From NCBI RefSeq assembly GCF_028858725.1, contig NC_084760.1, forward strand, positions 65,787,867 to 65,851,866: 64,000 nt of DNA, given 5' to 3'. This document shows positions 1-29,000 of the stretch, in pieces. The notes beneath the pieces were generated by a model that was given only the letters and a program-made list of their open reading frames with translations, was not told the origin of the DNA and made no database searches. The DNA is from Colius striatus (lineage: Eukaryota; Chordata; Aves; Coliiformes; Coliidae). The position numbers and the translations under genes are program-made. How positions within the stretch are numbered: position 1 is the stretch's first letter; each line of letters begins with the position of its first letter.

Positions 1-3000
1 TGTACCACTCTATCATCTCCACTTCTCTGCTGTCCTCCTTACTCTCTAATACTGAGCACACAGCTGGATTCTTCAGGGTCCGTGCTTCTGGTGGGAGGAC
101 AAAAAAAAAAACCTACTCATCCAAGATGGAAGAGAAAACTCCAAACTCCCCTTGTGGAGAAGAAAGCACTGTATCTACACAGCCCAGCAGATGCATGCCA
201 GTAGAAGCATTCTCCCTTGGAAGGCAGTTTCTTTATGCTATCTCCTGTAACACAGGCCACAAAGCACAGCAGAAAGGTACAAGGGCTTGCACTTCTGCTA
301 CTAACCGTGTTACAAGAATATGTCCTTAACTCAAGGACGGAGATTTGTACTTGCTGAGTTGCTACTGGAAGAACCTCTAACCCATTAAAAGCAAGGCAAG
401 GCAGGATAGATTAACAAAGATCTGCTATTTAAACTCTTGCAGGGGACATGGCTGGGAGAGGTTGCATAGAACTAACCCAAGCAGTTGTGCTGTAGCCAGT
501 GGTGTGCTCACCTCCCGGTAGCAGCAGCATCTGCTTTCATCATCCAGTCATATTGCATTAGATAAAGAAAGATTTCGGTCCTTCCTTATGAGCAGGTTGC
601 CCACATATGCAGCTAACTTCTTACACATCAACATATGTCCAGCTGCCAGGTAAGACGCAGAGGTATGCAGCTGCCTTTCTAGTACTTCCTTATAACTGAG
701 TCTGAGGGTTAAACATTGTGCAAATAGCTACAGCAGCTGTCCCAGCCTGCCACCCACTGGCCTCCAGAAATCTGATCTGTGCTGTGACATATTTTCCAAG
801 TCGACATGTTTCAGACATTGAAGCTGACTGCAATGCACTCTACTGGCATAACTGACACAAAACAGCTTCCTTCAGAACCACAGCATTATTGGCAGAGGCT
901 GCTTTAGAACTACTTCTTCTTCAGGTTGTATTATTGTAAATTGTTAGTTTACAATACTAACCACAACATCAGTATAAACTCATAAGTACTGAGACTGAAA
1001 GTCTTTTACATACTTTTAATCTCATGAGATTAACACTTTAATCTGAGCCAAACTATGTTAAGGAGTGCAAATCACAGGACAGCAAACATCTCATGAAAAA
1101 GCTCTAAGAGAATATTTAAAGGGTGTGTTGTTTAGCTTCAAACACACTGTTACTGGCAGCAGATGAAGCCCACAATAGTCTAGACTGCTTCTGGAGCAGG
1201 GAGGTGAAATGTTGTTTGTCATGTCAATACTAGCTGCAGCCTTTCTCTTGAGGAAAATAAGAAAGGCCTTTGAACTGAGTTGAAGTAGTTTAGGATAAAC
1301 ATAATCAGAGCTCAACTTCTTCAGACTCAGATCAAAGGCAGTTTCCTTGCATCTGAATGGTTCAAAGACCACTCAGATACTAGAGTTCACAAAGACCCAG
1401 CATAGAACAGTATTTGACTGTAAAACAGTATAAGCAAGATGTACTTCTATGCTACAGGCGGTCAGTGTGAAAGGACATGAAGCAACCATGGCTCTGAGAG
1501 CCACATCATCCTGGCACAGCTGGCACACCAGTAGAGCCAGCTGTAAGGGCAAGGGGCACAGCATGCCTTCTCAGGAAATCCCAAAGCTTTGCCAACAGGA
1601 ATTGTCCAGCTTGAGACCAATAGTGGCCCCAGAACAAGTGGCTAAGGGTTTATATTACATCTGTCATAAGTAATAGCTATGCTACTTACCATTTCTCTTG
1701 TATATAGGGGACCACATATCCACAAGCAATACACTTATGTGGCTGCTGCTGGAACAGAGCTCTTTTGGCAGAAGCCGAGTATAAATTCCAGAAACCTTAA
1801 TAAACACCACGTTGAAACTGTTCCTATCAAACAAAGGTAAAAGGAGACAGAATTCCAACATTTTTCAGCTAGACTGCTGCAAGATGGTAAGAACAGCAGA
1901 GTTTTCATTGAGTATCAAAAAAAAAAAAAGCAATAGATCATGGAAAAGTAAACTATTCAACAACCTTAGCCACTGTGCTGCCCATTCTTTCAGCTTCTCT
2001 GCTTGAAGCTGCTTCAGACAGACTGCCCAGGGCATGGTCACATAGCCTACTTTGAGCACAATTAAAAGTTTAATCCCAAGATATTAAGCAAGGATCAGAT
2101 ACCAATCTTCCTCAGAAAGCTGCATTTAGAAAGGTATTGCTCACTGACCCCCTATTCACATACGCCAAGTGATAGTTAACCTGTAGAAAGATGTCCCTGG
2201 GGTTTTTGTAATGCTGACCTCTCTCAGCTATGGCAGTGTACACCCAGTTGGCCACCCTATGCTTAAAGAGATTTATCTCACAGAATATTGCCTAGGGCTG
2301 TGCTTCCAGAAGCCGTGAAGTTTTAAGCAGTCTCTTGTTGCTAGTAGGAGGTATAAAGACTGACAAAATATGAAGCACTGCAAAGTAGTCTGAAAGAGTC
2401 CAAGCCATTTATACATATCCATGCTTTTGAAAGTCTTGGTTTCCTGCATTTGCAGCATATAGGAAATAAAAGCTTGAAGTTGCTCAAACAGCAGCATGAT
2501 CCTAAGTTCCCACATTTCATGTCAACACCAATTCCAAGAACAATCCTATTAGGTCAAATATTTCTCTAGTGCTATAAATTAAGATGATTAATTTGTGATA
2601 GTTCTGTGCCTGAAACCTCAGTTTGTCATTTTATATCCCACACAAAATCTTGCCATACAACAGTAGCTTGTTGTATCAGACATCTTTATTTGCTGTATTG
2701 GCCAAGTGTACAAATACTGAAAGCGGTTATAGAAATTCAAAATATATTGTAGTAGAAATCTGTCTGGGAAGTGGAATGTTAAGATATTTGCTTTATAAAA
2801 TTACTACACTTGTATAAGTCATTCCCACTTGCAAGTTTTAAATATATCAGGGCTATGAAGAGACAGATTACTTTATGATCCCACAAAAAAGGAGTTCTTC
2901 TCAGAAAATGTTTTCTGCCAGATGAAGTTGGTCAACACCAAATTGATTTCTTACATTTGACTCATTTTGAGTTATTGGCAAAGAAGATGTTAGCCACATC

Positions 3001-3102
3001 CAGACAATCCATATACAATTTGGCTCTCATTTATACCAAGAAAGTCAATGTATCACTATCAACATATTTAATTATTAGTCAAACAGAATCTCAGTGACAA
3101 TA
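1..3102. other. SNX5 downstream / intergenic sequence
   Basis: I see no supported gene here. Open frames are all under 110 codons, have no recognisable domain, and are not flanked by a consistent exon pattern. The part nearest 3.1 kb may belong to longer SNX5 3' UTR isoforms, since further TTTATT (minus-strand AATAAA) hexamers occur, for example at 2685-2690. The sequence is AT-rich and I see no CR1 copy in it. Confidence 0.5.
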
Positions 3103-3108
3103 TTTATT
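3103..3108 (-). other. SNX5: Candidate SNX5 polyadenylation signal
   Basis: The minus strand reads AATAAA about 86 nt after the SNX5 stop codon, the first canonical hexamer downstream. The following minus-strand sequence is T- and GT-containing, compatible with a downstream element. More distal hexamers exist, so alternative 3' ends are possible. Confidence 0.5.
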
Positions 3109-3193
3109 TTAAGCTAATGAAGTCAAGCCAATAACTTGCCCCTGGCCATTAAGTGCAACTGATGCTTTTTTCACATTTTCAGAATAAGGTGCC

Positions 3194-20117
<16,924 letters not shown>

Positions 20118-20168
20118 ATCACCCAAGCACAAACACCCACTCGTCTACCTCGTCCTCGCCGCCGCCTC

Positions 20169-20184
20169 ATATATGGCGGGGCGG
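20169..20184 (-). promoter_or_regulatory. SNX5: TATA-like element and GC box upstream of SNX5
   Basis: Read on the minus strand, a CCGCCCCGCC GC box is followed immediately by ATATATGAG, 52-67 nt before the SNX5 start codon. This placement predicts a short SNX5 5' UTR. The assignment is by motif and position only. Confidence 0.4.
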
Positions 20185-20291
20185 AGCCGCGTCCGCCTCA
20201 CGCCGCCAGCGACACACCCCCGCCGTTCCGGCGGCCCAGCGCGTGCCCCGCTCCCAGGGGAGACCGCCGTGCCCTCCCCTCAGGGGTGGAG

Positions 20292-20301
20292 GCCATCTTG
20301 G
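20292..20301 (-). promoter_or_regulatory. YY1-like site, minus orientation
   Basis: The plus strand GCCATCTTGG is CCAAGATGGC on the minus strand, matching the YY1 core CAAGATGGC. It lies 38 nt from an oppositely oriented copy. YY1 sites of this form are commonly located just downstream of transcription starts in TATA-less promoters. Confidence 0.55.
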
Positions 20302-20329
20302 GTAAGGGCAGAGTGCTGTTTGCCTTCAT

Positions 20330-20342
20330 CCAAGATGGTGGC
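20330..20342 (+). promoter_or_regulatory. MGME1: YY1-like site, plus orientation
   Basis: CCAAGATGGTGGC matches the extended YY1 consensus with one change (CAAGATGGCGGC expected). It is in the orientation of MGME1 transcription, about 250 nt upstream of the probable first donor site, so it may mark the MGME1 start region. Confidence 0.55.
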
Positions 20343-20540
20343 GAAATGTTGGGGTTTGGCGGGGAGTTTTTTTGTGGGTTCCCCCCCCCCCCTTGGTTTT
20401 AAGGATTCAGGTTATTCTCTTTAGAAGTTTGAAAGGAATGTCCCCCCCCACAAAAAAAAGGGAAAAGAGAAAGAGAGAACCCACATCCCCCTCATTGCCT
20501 CTCACCCAGCGCGGAGGAACTACTAATCCCGTGAGGGAGC

Positions 20541-20549
20541 GCGCATGCG
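20541..20549. promoter_or_regulatory. MGME1: NRF1-like site upstream of MGME1
   Basis: GCGCATGCG is the near-palindromic core of the NRF1 consensus. NRF1 controls many nuclear genes for mitochondrial proteins, which fits MGME1, a mitochondrial DNA maintenance nuclease. It lies about 50 nt before a GAG|GTAACA donor-like junction. Confidence 0.5.
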
Positions 20550-20596
20550 GAGGGAGGGCGGCGGTGGCGGCCGTTGGCGGGAAACGCAGCACTGAG

Positions 20597-23500
20597 GTAA
20601 CAGCCGTTTTAGGTTGCCCCTCTTTGGGGATGCTGTCCGTGAGGGAGCTGGGGCCGGGCCGGCGGAGGCCGTGGTCCTCAGAGGGCACCTGCAGCGCTTC
20701 GCGGCGCGGAGAGGGAAAGACGGAGGGGCTGTCCGTCCGGTAGCACCTATGGTGGTGGGGGAAAAAGGATCTTCACCAGGCCTGGGGTAGCTGAGGGAGA
20801 GTAGCAGCCTGCTCCGACTGCTGGGCCTGTTGCTCCCTCTCACCGTGGTGTTACCCCAGCACCCCCACTGTACGTCTGGGCACCCTGCGGCCGCGTCTGT
20901 ATCCGAGCGGGGCTTGTGGCGGCACGGCGCAAGGTTGCGTGGGCATGGCTGATGAGGCAGGCCGGCGGCGAGCACGGCTTCTTATCTGCAACGACTTGTC
21001 CCTAAGGGAGTGAGAAAAAAACTTTACATAAGCGTAGGCTGTGAAATGCTGTTATTTTCAGGCACCTGGTGCCCGTGCAGAAAGGTTGTCTCTGCACGGC
21101 ACTTGTTGGTATTAGGCTAGCTTTTTCACTGGTTGCTTTGTTAAAAACGCTGATTTTGTTTTACAACCCTATTTCCCATTAATTCCCTTTCCAGCGCTGA
21201 AGCTTGTTGTCCCTTTGGTCCACTAGGCTTGTGCTTTAAACTGTGTTGCTAAATTCAAGTCTCCTTTTTCTCTCCCTGCTCTTAAATTCCCGAAATGAGG
21301 GACCTGTATTTTTAACCTGGCTAGGTTCAACGATTTAGCTTACTAGTTGCAAGAAACTAAGAAAGAGAGACTGGGGACAAGCAATGAGCAAGTATGCAAA
21401 ATCCTAAAAGTGATATCGTTGTCAAAGCCCTGCTGTAACCAGAAAAAGAAAAAAAAGAGAGAAAGTGGGCATTCTGACCAAGAAGATGGGGTTACTCTCA
21501 CCTTTCTACATCAAATAGTAATACTCTTCCAAAGAAAAGCCATTTTGTTAACTTAAGATTATACCTTCATCGGTGGATTTGCTGTCCTCAAATTTAGGGA
21601 CATAGGGCAACAGATCTGTAACTAGGTTTAGTGGTGCTGTTTCTTAATATCCCTGAAGTAAGCTAGTGCTGCTTTTTATCTGACTGGAGAAAAAGCTACA
21701 CCAATTGTTGTCTGAAACCATAGTTGCAGGAAGGTTTTTATGGATGTGAACATTTTCTGAAGTAACCTTTTTTTTGTCTCTGCCACTCATTCCTATCCTG
21801 GAAAAGCTTCCTTGGTTGTGTTAGTGTGGTTATTGAAGTTGCAATGTCAACTAGCTTGAAAAACATAAGGAGAAGTCTTCCTTCTTTTTGTTTTTCTTCT
21901 CCAGGTTATCTTATTTGTGTTCAGTTCTCCAGTGTGGCTCATCATGGAATACATGAAGCAATTCTACCAGTCATCGAACACAAATTCTTTCAGAGAGAGG
22001 AGAGAGGCTTCCCCAGGGAGAAACTACAATTAAATTCTGTTTGTTGTACAAGAGTAGATCTACACTACTCCAGCTCCATTTCTTTCTTATAAATGTAAGT
22101 TATTTGCAGAGAAATGTCACTGCCATTTATTGAAAAATGTGTGGTTCTTTGTTTCACTAGATACAAGCATTCTTTATTCCTTTGCAATCCTGGAAAGATG
22201 ATTTTGTAGAACAGCGTAGGAGCTGTCAAACTTTCCCTTTCCTGATGGTTCATTTCATGGAGTGAACAAATGTTTCCACCAATATTACTCTAGAACAATA
22301 TAGGCTGTTAGCTTAAAATTCATGCTAGACATAACTGAAACGTTGCATCAGTGTTGCAGTGAATTAGTTCTAGGGCTCATAATATTGCATATTTCAGTAG
22401 CACTATGATTGAAAACACTGATGTGGTATAAATGTATCCCTTTAAAAAATATTGAGGAGGCAACTTACTAAGGGGGCTTTACGCTGAATCAAATATCATC
22501 CTGCCTACTGCAGGTGACACAAAGACTGAATAAACTTTTCCTTTTATGCTCTGGCTAATGTAACAAATACACGGTCATTATCCCTGCATGTATTCTGGTT
22601 TGATTAATGCACTTGTATAAGCATATTAATGGTCATAAAACAATAGCTTAAGACTACAAGCTTGGGATCTATTACATTGGAATAAGGGTATTTTTTTCCT
22701 GTTTTAAATCTCCACTTCAGCAGCTTTATTTAGAGGCAAACCCCAAGAGAGGAGAGATTTGTTTCTCTGTGTTGCTTTTTATGATGAAAAAAATACAGTG
22801 AAGCAATTTGTTTATCATATTAAAGCCTAACATTTACATTTTTGTTCTTATTTTTTGTTACCTCCTGCAGCAAACTGACACCCGCAGTAATGTGCTAATA
22901 TTGTTCATTACTTATTTTTCAGGAAGGGGCAGATTCTCTCAGGTAACCAATCCCATTCCAACACCAAAAAGTCTAATTTTAAATGTGATAGCCTTCTGAG
23001 AAGAAGGACTTGCTCTAAATCCTGGCATAGTAGCTTTGCAGAACCGAGCTGCTTTATGATAATCAAATGATAAAACATGAGGAGCTTGTTAAAAATGAAA
23101 TTGATGAGAACAATTGGTAGTAACAGGGAAGATGTACAAAATTCACTGACTGAAAACCCAAGGAAAACTGAAAAATTGACACATGTATAGTTCATTAAAA
23201 GTATCTCTGTGTGCTGTTACAAATCTCGAGCTAGCTGTAGAAATGGGTTTGCCATCATATAAGAAAGGAGAGGCAACATACAATTCAGCCATGTTTCACC
23301 TAAATTTGTAGAACTTCCTTACATGTCTGTTAAATGAAGCAGGAAAGAGCTTAAGTTCCAGGACATAAACAGTCCAATTTCTTGCCGTGTAAAGCAACCT
23401 GTCTAATGCAGGTTGTTCTGGGCTTTTTTTTTTGGCAAAACTTGCACACCTTTGTGGCAATAGAATAGTATTATCAGGTTTGTCCTTTCATAATGCACCT

Positions 23501-25949
23501 GACTGAGGTGCTTGTGTGCAGGCAGGACAGGTGTTTGGAGAGGTATCTGAAGGTCAGAGGATGCTCAGAGGGTCATGTCCATTCTTGCTGTTGAGCACTG
23601 GAAAATGAGAGAACAAGTGTGTCTCCACCTAGCTGAGTTCCGTTGGATAAGAAAAGCAGATTTATTTTGGTTTCATACTAAGCATAATGTAATGATTAAA
23701 AAAGGGAAATGACATATTCAAAGTATCTTAAACGGTAAGGTTTCCCTTTTAAGGTAGCTTGCTTTATATCTAATCAGACTGTAAAAAGTCAGTAGCAGAA
23801 TTAACCAGTTACTACTTTCATTATTTTCCTGTATTATTGCCTTATGGACCATGAAGCAGTTTATAAATCATTAATCTTTTTGACTGATATGCATTGTAAT
23901 AATAGAAAACCCTTACTAAACACTGAGTGAGACCATCTAACAACAGTATGGCAAATGTGGCTGTGGGGCACTTGATACTGGGTCAGAAATGACACTTCTA
24001 TGTGACACAAACTTCTGATCCAACCTTATTGTGTTTTCCTGGTTCAGATTTGACAGATCGACTTTATATTGAGTTTCATGCCATTGAGTTACAGAACATT
24101 TATTATTCGCCCAAGCCATACAAAATTAACATGAAAATGTAAAGCCAGTAAGAAAAAAAGTAAGACTACTCCTGATTAAACTTCCATTGTGTCCAGTTCT
24201 GGGCCCCTGAGTTCAGAAAGGCCAGGGAACTCCTGGAGAGAGTTCAGTGCAGGGCCACAAAGATGATGGAGTGGAGCATCTCCCTTCTGTTGAAAGGCTG
24301 AGGGAGCTGGGGCTCTTCAGCTTGGAGAAGAGGAGATTGAGGGGTGACCTCATTAATGTTTATAAATATGTAAAAGGTGGGTATCAGGAGGATGGAGCCA
24401 GGCTGTTCTCAGTGATGTCCAATGATTGGACAAGAGGCAATGGGTAAAACTGGAACATAAGAAGTTCCAGAGAAACACAAGGAAAAACTTCCCTGTTCAG
24501 GTGAGGGAGCACTGGAACGGGCTGCCCAGATGGGTTGTAGAGTCTCCTCTGCAGACATTCGAAACACCACCTGGACAAGTTCCTGTGTGACCTACTCTAG
24601 GTGGTCCTACTCTGGCAGGGGAGCTGGACTAGATGATCTTTTGAGGTCCCTTCCAACCCTTAAAGTTCTGTGATTCACAGATGAAGAGCGGTATGAGAGG
24701 AGAACAAGGTCTCAGTCTTGTGTTACAAGATGACTGATCTGATCAGCTGCAGCTGATACAGTCCCATTTTTGCAAACCACTCTGTGTGACAGATGTCTGC
24801 ACCCACATGCTGGTGTCACTGCAGTCCTGCAGAAGTGCAGGGTCAGTCCATACCAAATAACTCCCACCATGTTTTTGTTTTCCAGGGCGCCTAAGCGTTG
24901 GGCGGTGTATGAAATGCTGTGTAAGAAGCGTGGGGAAAGGAAAGAGTAGTGTTAGAGTGTTGTCAGGAACAAAACCCTGATGTTAGATGGGAATGTGCAT
25001 TGGCTATATTTGTTTGCAGGGGACAGATGGGAACTTTGTAGTGATATGCAGATAACTTTCGGTAGGAGATTAGAGCCTCGAGTATTTACAATTGATTGTA
25101 AGCAAGTATTTACAATTGATTTAAATGCCACTTTTCACGTGTGTACATTTTATCTTCATGTATTAACTTTCCTAGGACTTGGCACTGCAGTTAAAACATG
25201 GATGTGAAAGCTGCAATGAGAACAGTATTTGTGGTATACCGATTTTGCTTTCAGACTTCCTAAGTGTCTTAGATCACATCTGTGTGTGAAACTCACTTTA
25301 GAAAAATACTTTTATATTTTTGTCTGGTCTTTGAAAGATTTGTTTGAATCTGAAGATATTTGCAGTACATCTGGTTTCTCCTTATCTTTCCCATTCTCGG
25401 GTCACCCAATTTCAGAATGTATGTACTGCTGCTATCTGCATTCTCTTAGGTATAAAAAAGAAAAACATGCTTTAATTTTCCAGAAGGTAATTTGTTCCCA
25501 CAATCCTCTTAAATTGGGCATCCACTATAAGCTTACATATTTTTAATGCCAACAATGAATTTGCTTAATTCTCATCTGCATAGCCTTTTTTTGTCTCCCC
25601 CCTCTCTCTTTCTGGGAGATTATTTGTTGCAGATCAGGGGGGTTATGTCTACTTTTACAGTGGTTCTGATACTGTTGCTGTAAAAGCATCCACTGCTGCA
25701 GCATTTGCTGCTTGCAACATCTTTATGTGCTTGTCTTATTTCAGATTTTGTGGGCCAGCACCAGTTCTTTTCAGGATAATTTCTACTTACTGCTTGTTGA
25801 TTCTTTCCCTTTTGTATTATTTATCTAAATATAGTGGCATAAAGTGTACGAAGACACTTTATGACCATAGCAAGTTCTTTATTTGTCAAAAACAGGTTCA
25901 TGGTCAAGTTTTATGATTCTGGAAATCAAAATTTTCTTTTTTCCCCCAG
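20597..25949 (+). other. MGME1: MGME1 intron 1 region
   Basis: This is AT-rich intron sequence between the CpG island and the first coding exon. It contains a CR1 3' end at 24.19-24.68 kb. I see no other exon with splice signals and a recognisable product. The acceptor is TTTTTTCCCCCAG at 25937-25949. Confidence 0.6.
24185..24676 (+). mobile_element. CR1 LINE 3' end in MGME1 intron 1
   Basis: It begins at GTGTCCAGTTCTGGGC, runs through the CR1 segments CTTGGAGAAGAGGAGATTGAG and GAGGCAATGGG, and ends with CCTTCCAACCCT and a TTCTGTGATTC tail. Orientation is plus. It shares the distinctive 3' segment ACCTACTCTAGGTGG with the copy at 34.5 kb, so both belong to the same subfamily. The reading frame is degraded. 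Confidence 0.93.
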
Positions 25950-25958
25950 GGAGAAAAT

Positions 25959-25982
25959 ATGGAAACACAAGACCATTTCTAA
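25959..25982 (+). other. MGME1: Upstream ORF in the MGME1 leader, 7 codons
   Basis: The first ATG after the acceptor of the first coding exon opens a 7-codon frame ending in TAA. It has A at -3 and G at +4, a stronger context than many real starts. It ends 47 nt before the MGME1 ATG at 26030, leaving room for reinitiation. It would exist only in transcripts using this acceptor. Confidence 0.5.
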
Positions 25983-26029
25983 CAGAGGAAAGAAAACTCT
26001 TTAACTGCTCACAGATGCTTTTTGTCAGA

Positions 26030-29000
26030 ATGAAATTCCTACAGCTACTGTTCAGGAAACCAAGGAAACTGGAAACACTTTTTCAAATACCTTTTTGCCA
26101 AAAGCAATTCCCACACATGTGTCTGGCCACCTCTGCCTGTCTTTATAGTAAAAAGAAAAAAGTGAATGCTTATGAACAAGTTGACCAAGAAAAATACAAG
26201 AACTTGGTCTACTCTGTTACATCTTACAAAACCAGCGCCCAAACACCAGAGACAATACTTGAAGAAGACAATTTGTTATATGGGCCACCAGATAAACACA
26301 GACCTCCAGTTAAAGCTGAAGCAAAAACTCCTAAGAACTGGGTTCCATTAATGAACTCCAACAAGAGAATTCCCTTTCCCAGCAGTGATTCAGCGCTCCC
26401 CATGAGAATCGCTTTACAAAAAACAAAAATGCCCAGTGTTACCCGTATTCTTCAACAGACTCTTTCTCCACAGCAAGCCTTTTATCTAGAACGGTGGAAA
26501 CAGAAAATGATAAAGGAACTTGGAAAAGATGGTTTTGCAGAGTATACTAAAAGTAAGTCTAACCAGAGTGTGATTGCAAAGTAGAAGCAGTGGTCCAAAC
26601 AATCGGCTGGGACGTGCTAGCAGAGCTGTAGTGTCTGGCCCTACAAGTCAAGTATTTTAGACATCCATTAAGTCCCTTCCAACCCCTGCCATTCTATGAT
26701 TAAGTTGTTTCCCTTTCAAGGTGCAAGAAGATGTTACAAGTGCAGCTGTTGTCAGTGAATCTAAGCTCTGATCTTTGTTCTAGGACCACTAAAATGGAGT
26801 CAGAAATGTGGGAAATGAGAAGAGTTGACAACCTTTGTTCTATCTGCCTCTCCTGTATTTCTCTATTTGCTGTTATCTATTTACAAATATTTTGTAGCAG
26901 ATGTTGTTGAGCCTATTTGCAGATGCAAAGTTCCTTTGTAATGAGATGGAGATAAGCATTCCTGTGTGTGATTCTGAAATCATATCATCTTGAGTGTTTA
27001 AAAAGCTGTGTATCTTGCTGCTTATGTTGAAGTTCTTCAGTAACCATTAGCCAGTATATATAGTCTCTTCTATGAAATTGCCATGCATTTAGACCTTTTC
27101 CTTTTGTAAGGCCAACAAAGGTGACTTTCTCCAAGCTGTATAACTGAAGGGGATCTGGGAGGACCTGAGGGATAGCACAGAGCCTGTTGTACCAAGGTTG
27201 ATAAGTACTTGAGCGCTCCTTATATGAAATATTACGCTTTTTAAAACTGAATATTCAGTGTTTATGCTTTTTGAGTTATTGAGTACTTCAGTGAATAAGG
27301 TGGTATAATGAACCTTACATAACTATTTAAATTTTATCTTTCGTAGAATCATTTCTGACATAAACCCTTATCCCTAGAACTATGCCCACCTGTTTCAGGA
27401 AGAGATTGGTTCTGTTCAAATGAACCAATACAGCAGAAGAAGAAAATGCAGGAAAAGGTGCCTAGAATAATATTTTTAATTCCTAGAAATTCACAAATGC
27501 CTCTGAATAGCAAACGTTAAAATAAAAATCATTGTTTTGTTTCTGAGTAATTAGTGAGACCAAAAAAGTGAAGTAAGAGATACTAATTTCTCTCCTGACA
27601 CTCAGTTTATTTTTCTGTTTTGTTCCCTTCTCCTCTCCACATTTGAAGCTTTCAATAGGAAAACCAGAACTGGTTTAAGAGCTTTGTTGTGTAATATATA
27701 GACTACAAATCCATCGGGTATTATGAGTAGTGTCTAAAATGTGGTGTTTTTTCACATTGTTTTTTTAGATCTTTTCCTCCAAGGAGAGCTCTTCCATAAA
27801 GCTTTGGAATCTGTCTTCCTGTCTGAAGAGATGACAACTAAGGAACAGAGAGAAGATGTTACTATTTCTGGCTACTTATCGAGTGTGGAACAAGTCTTAA
27901 AAGATATCAGTGAAGTGAAAGCTCTGGAAAGTGCAGTTCAGCATGAGACTCTTCAGTATTTGGGCCTGGTAGACTGCGTGGCTAAGTATCGGTGAGGTCC
28001 TGGCTCTCTGAGGAACCTGCCAGTGCCTGTGTGTCACAGTGCTGCAGTGCCCAGGCTGGGGCAGGTGTGTTGCTGAGATGCTGAGGGGCAGCTGTGCAGC
28101 TCTTTTAAGGGCAGCAAAGTAGATGAACTCCCCTGGATTAACCTGATGACAGAAGTGTTGTTTCTTGTGGAGGATTCCTTAATCAAGCAGAGTATGAGCG
28201 GGGCAGGGTTAAGTGATCCTCAGCAGTTGCTAGGAACTGCAGCAGGTGTTAATAAGTCTTGATTTTTGAGATCTAAACTACCAGTGTAGAAGAGACTTGC
28301 TTAGACATAATAATGAGCAATGTGACATCATACTGAAATGAGCTGAGAGTGATACCTACACTCTCTCTGTATGACACAAACTCTTTGCTGTCTCATCTCT
28401 CATTTCTTACTTATGACTAAACTGAAGTTTAAAACGTTGTCCTGTCTTGTTCTCTCCTGCAGAGGCCAGTTGTGTGTGATTGACTGGAAAACTTCAGAGA
28501 AACCAAAGCCATTTCTGAAGAACACTTTTGACAACCCGTTACAGGTTGCAGCATATATTGGAGCCATAAATCATGATGCCAACTATGACTTCCAGGTGAG
28601 TAGGCCTGCTACCTGCCAAGACAAGCAGCAGCACCCATGTTTTATTTCTCCCCACCTAATGCCTTAAGCACCTGCTGTCGATCATGGAACTGCTGGTAGG
28701 ATTTGTGACAAAGCAGCCCAGGCTTAGATCAGGTTAAGCTGACATACTGTGAAATAACTCCCGTGCTCTTGCTGATCCTGTTGCCTTTGCCTGTCAACAG
28801 CAGATTTTCAGTAGTTTTAAGGAGCTTCTTAGTCAGGCCAAGGGATGCTTAGAATCCTAGGAAGCCAGATTAACTCACAGTGACTTGGCATTTGGGCAAC
28901 CCCCAATGCTTTGTTCTGTGTGATTTTTGTTTGTGTCAAGAGTAGGAAATGGAGGAGAAATAGTAAAGTGAAAGAGCCTGTAAACAGGGAAATGGAATGG

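Larger units (their letters stand above)
20330..20596 (+). other. MGME1: Candidate noncoding first exon of MGME1
   Basis: The MGME1 start codon lies in an exon whose acceptor is at 25948-25949, so a noncoding exon must exist upstream. The best local candidate ends at 20596 with the donor GAG|GTAACA inside the CpG island, downstream of the YY1 and NRF1 motifs. The start coordinate is a guess from the YY1 site. Another donor-like sequence (TTGG|GTAAGG) at 20302 is an alternative. Confidence 0.3.
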
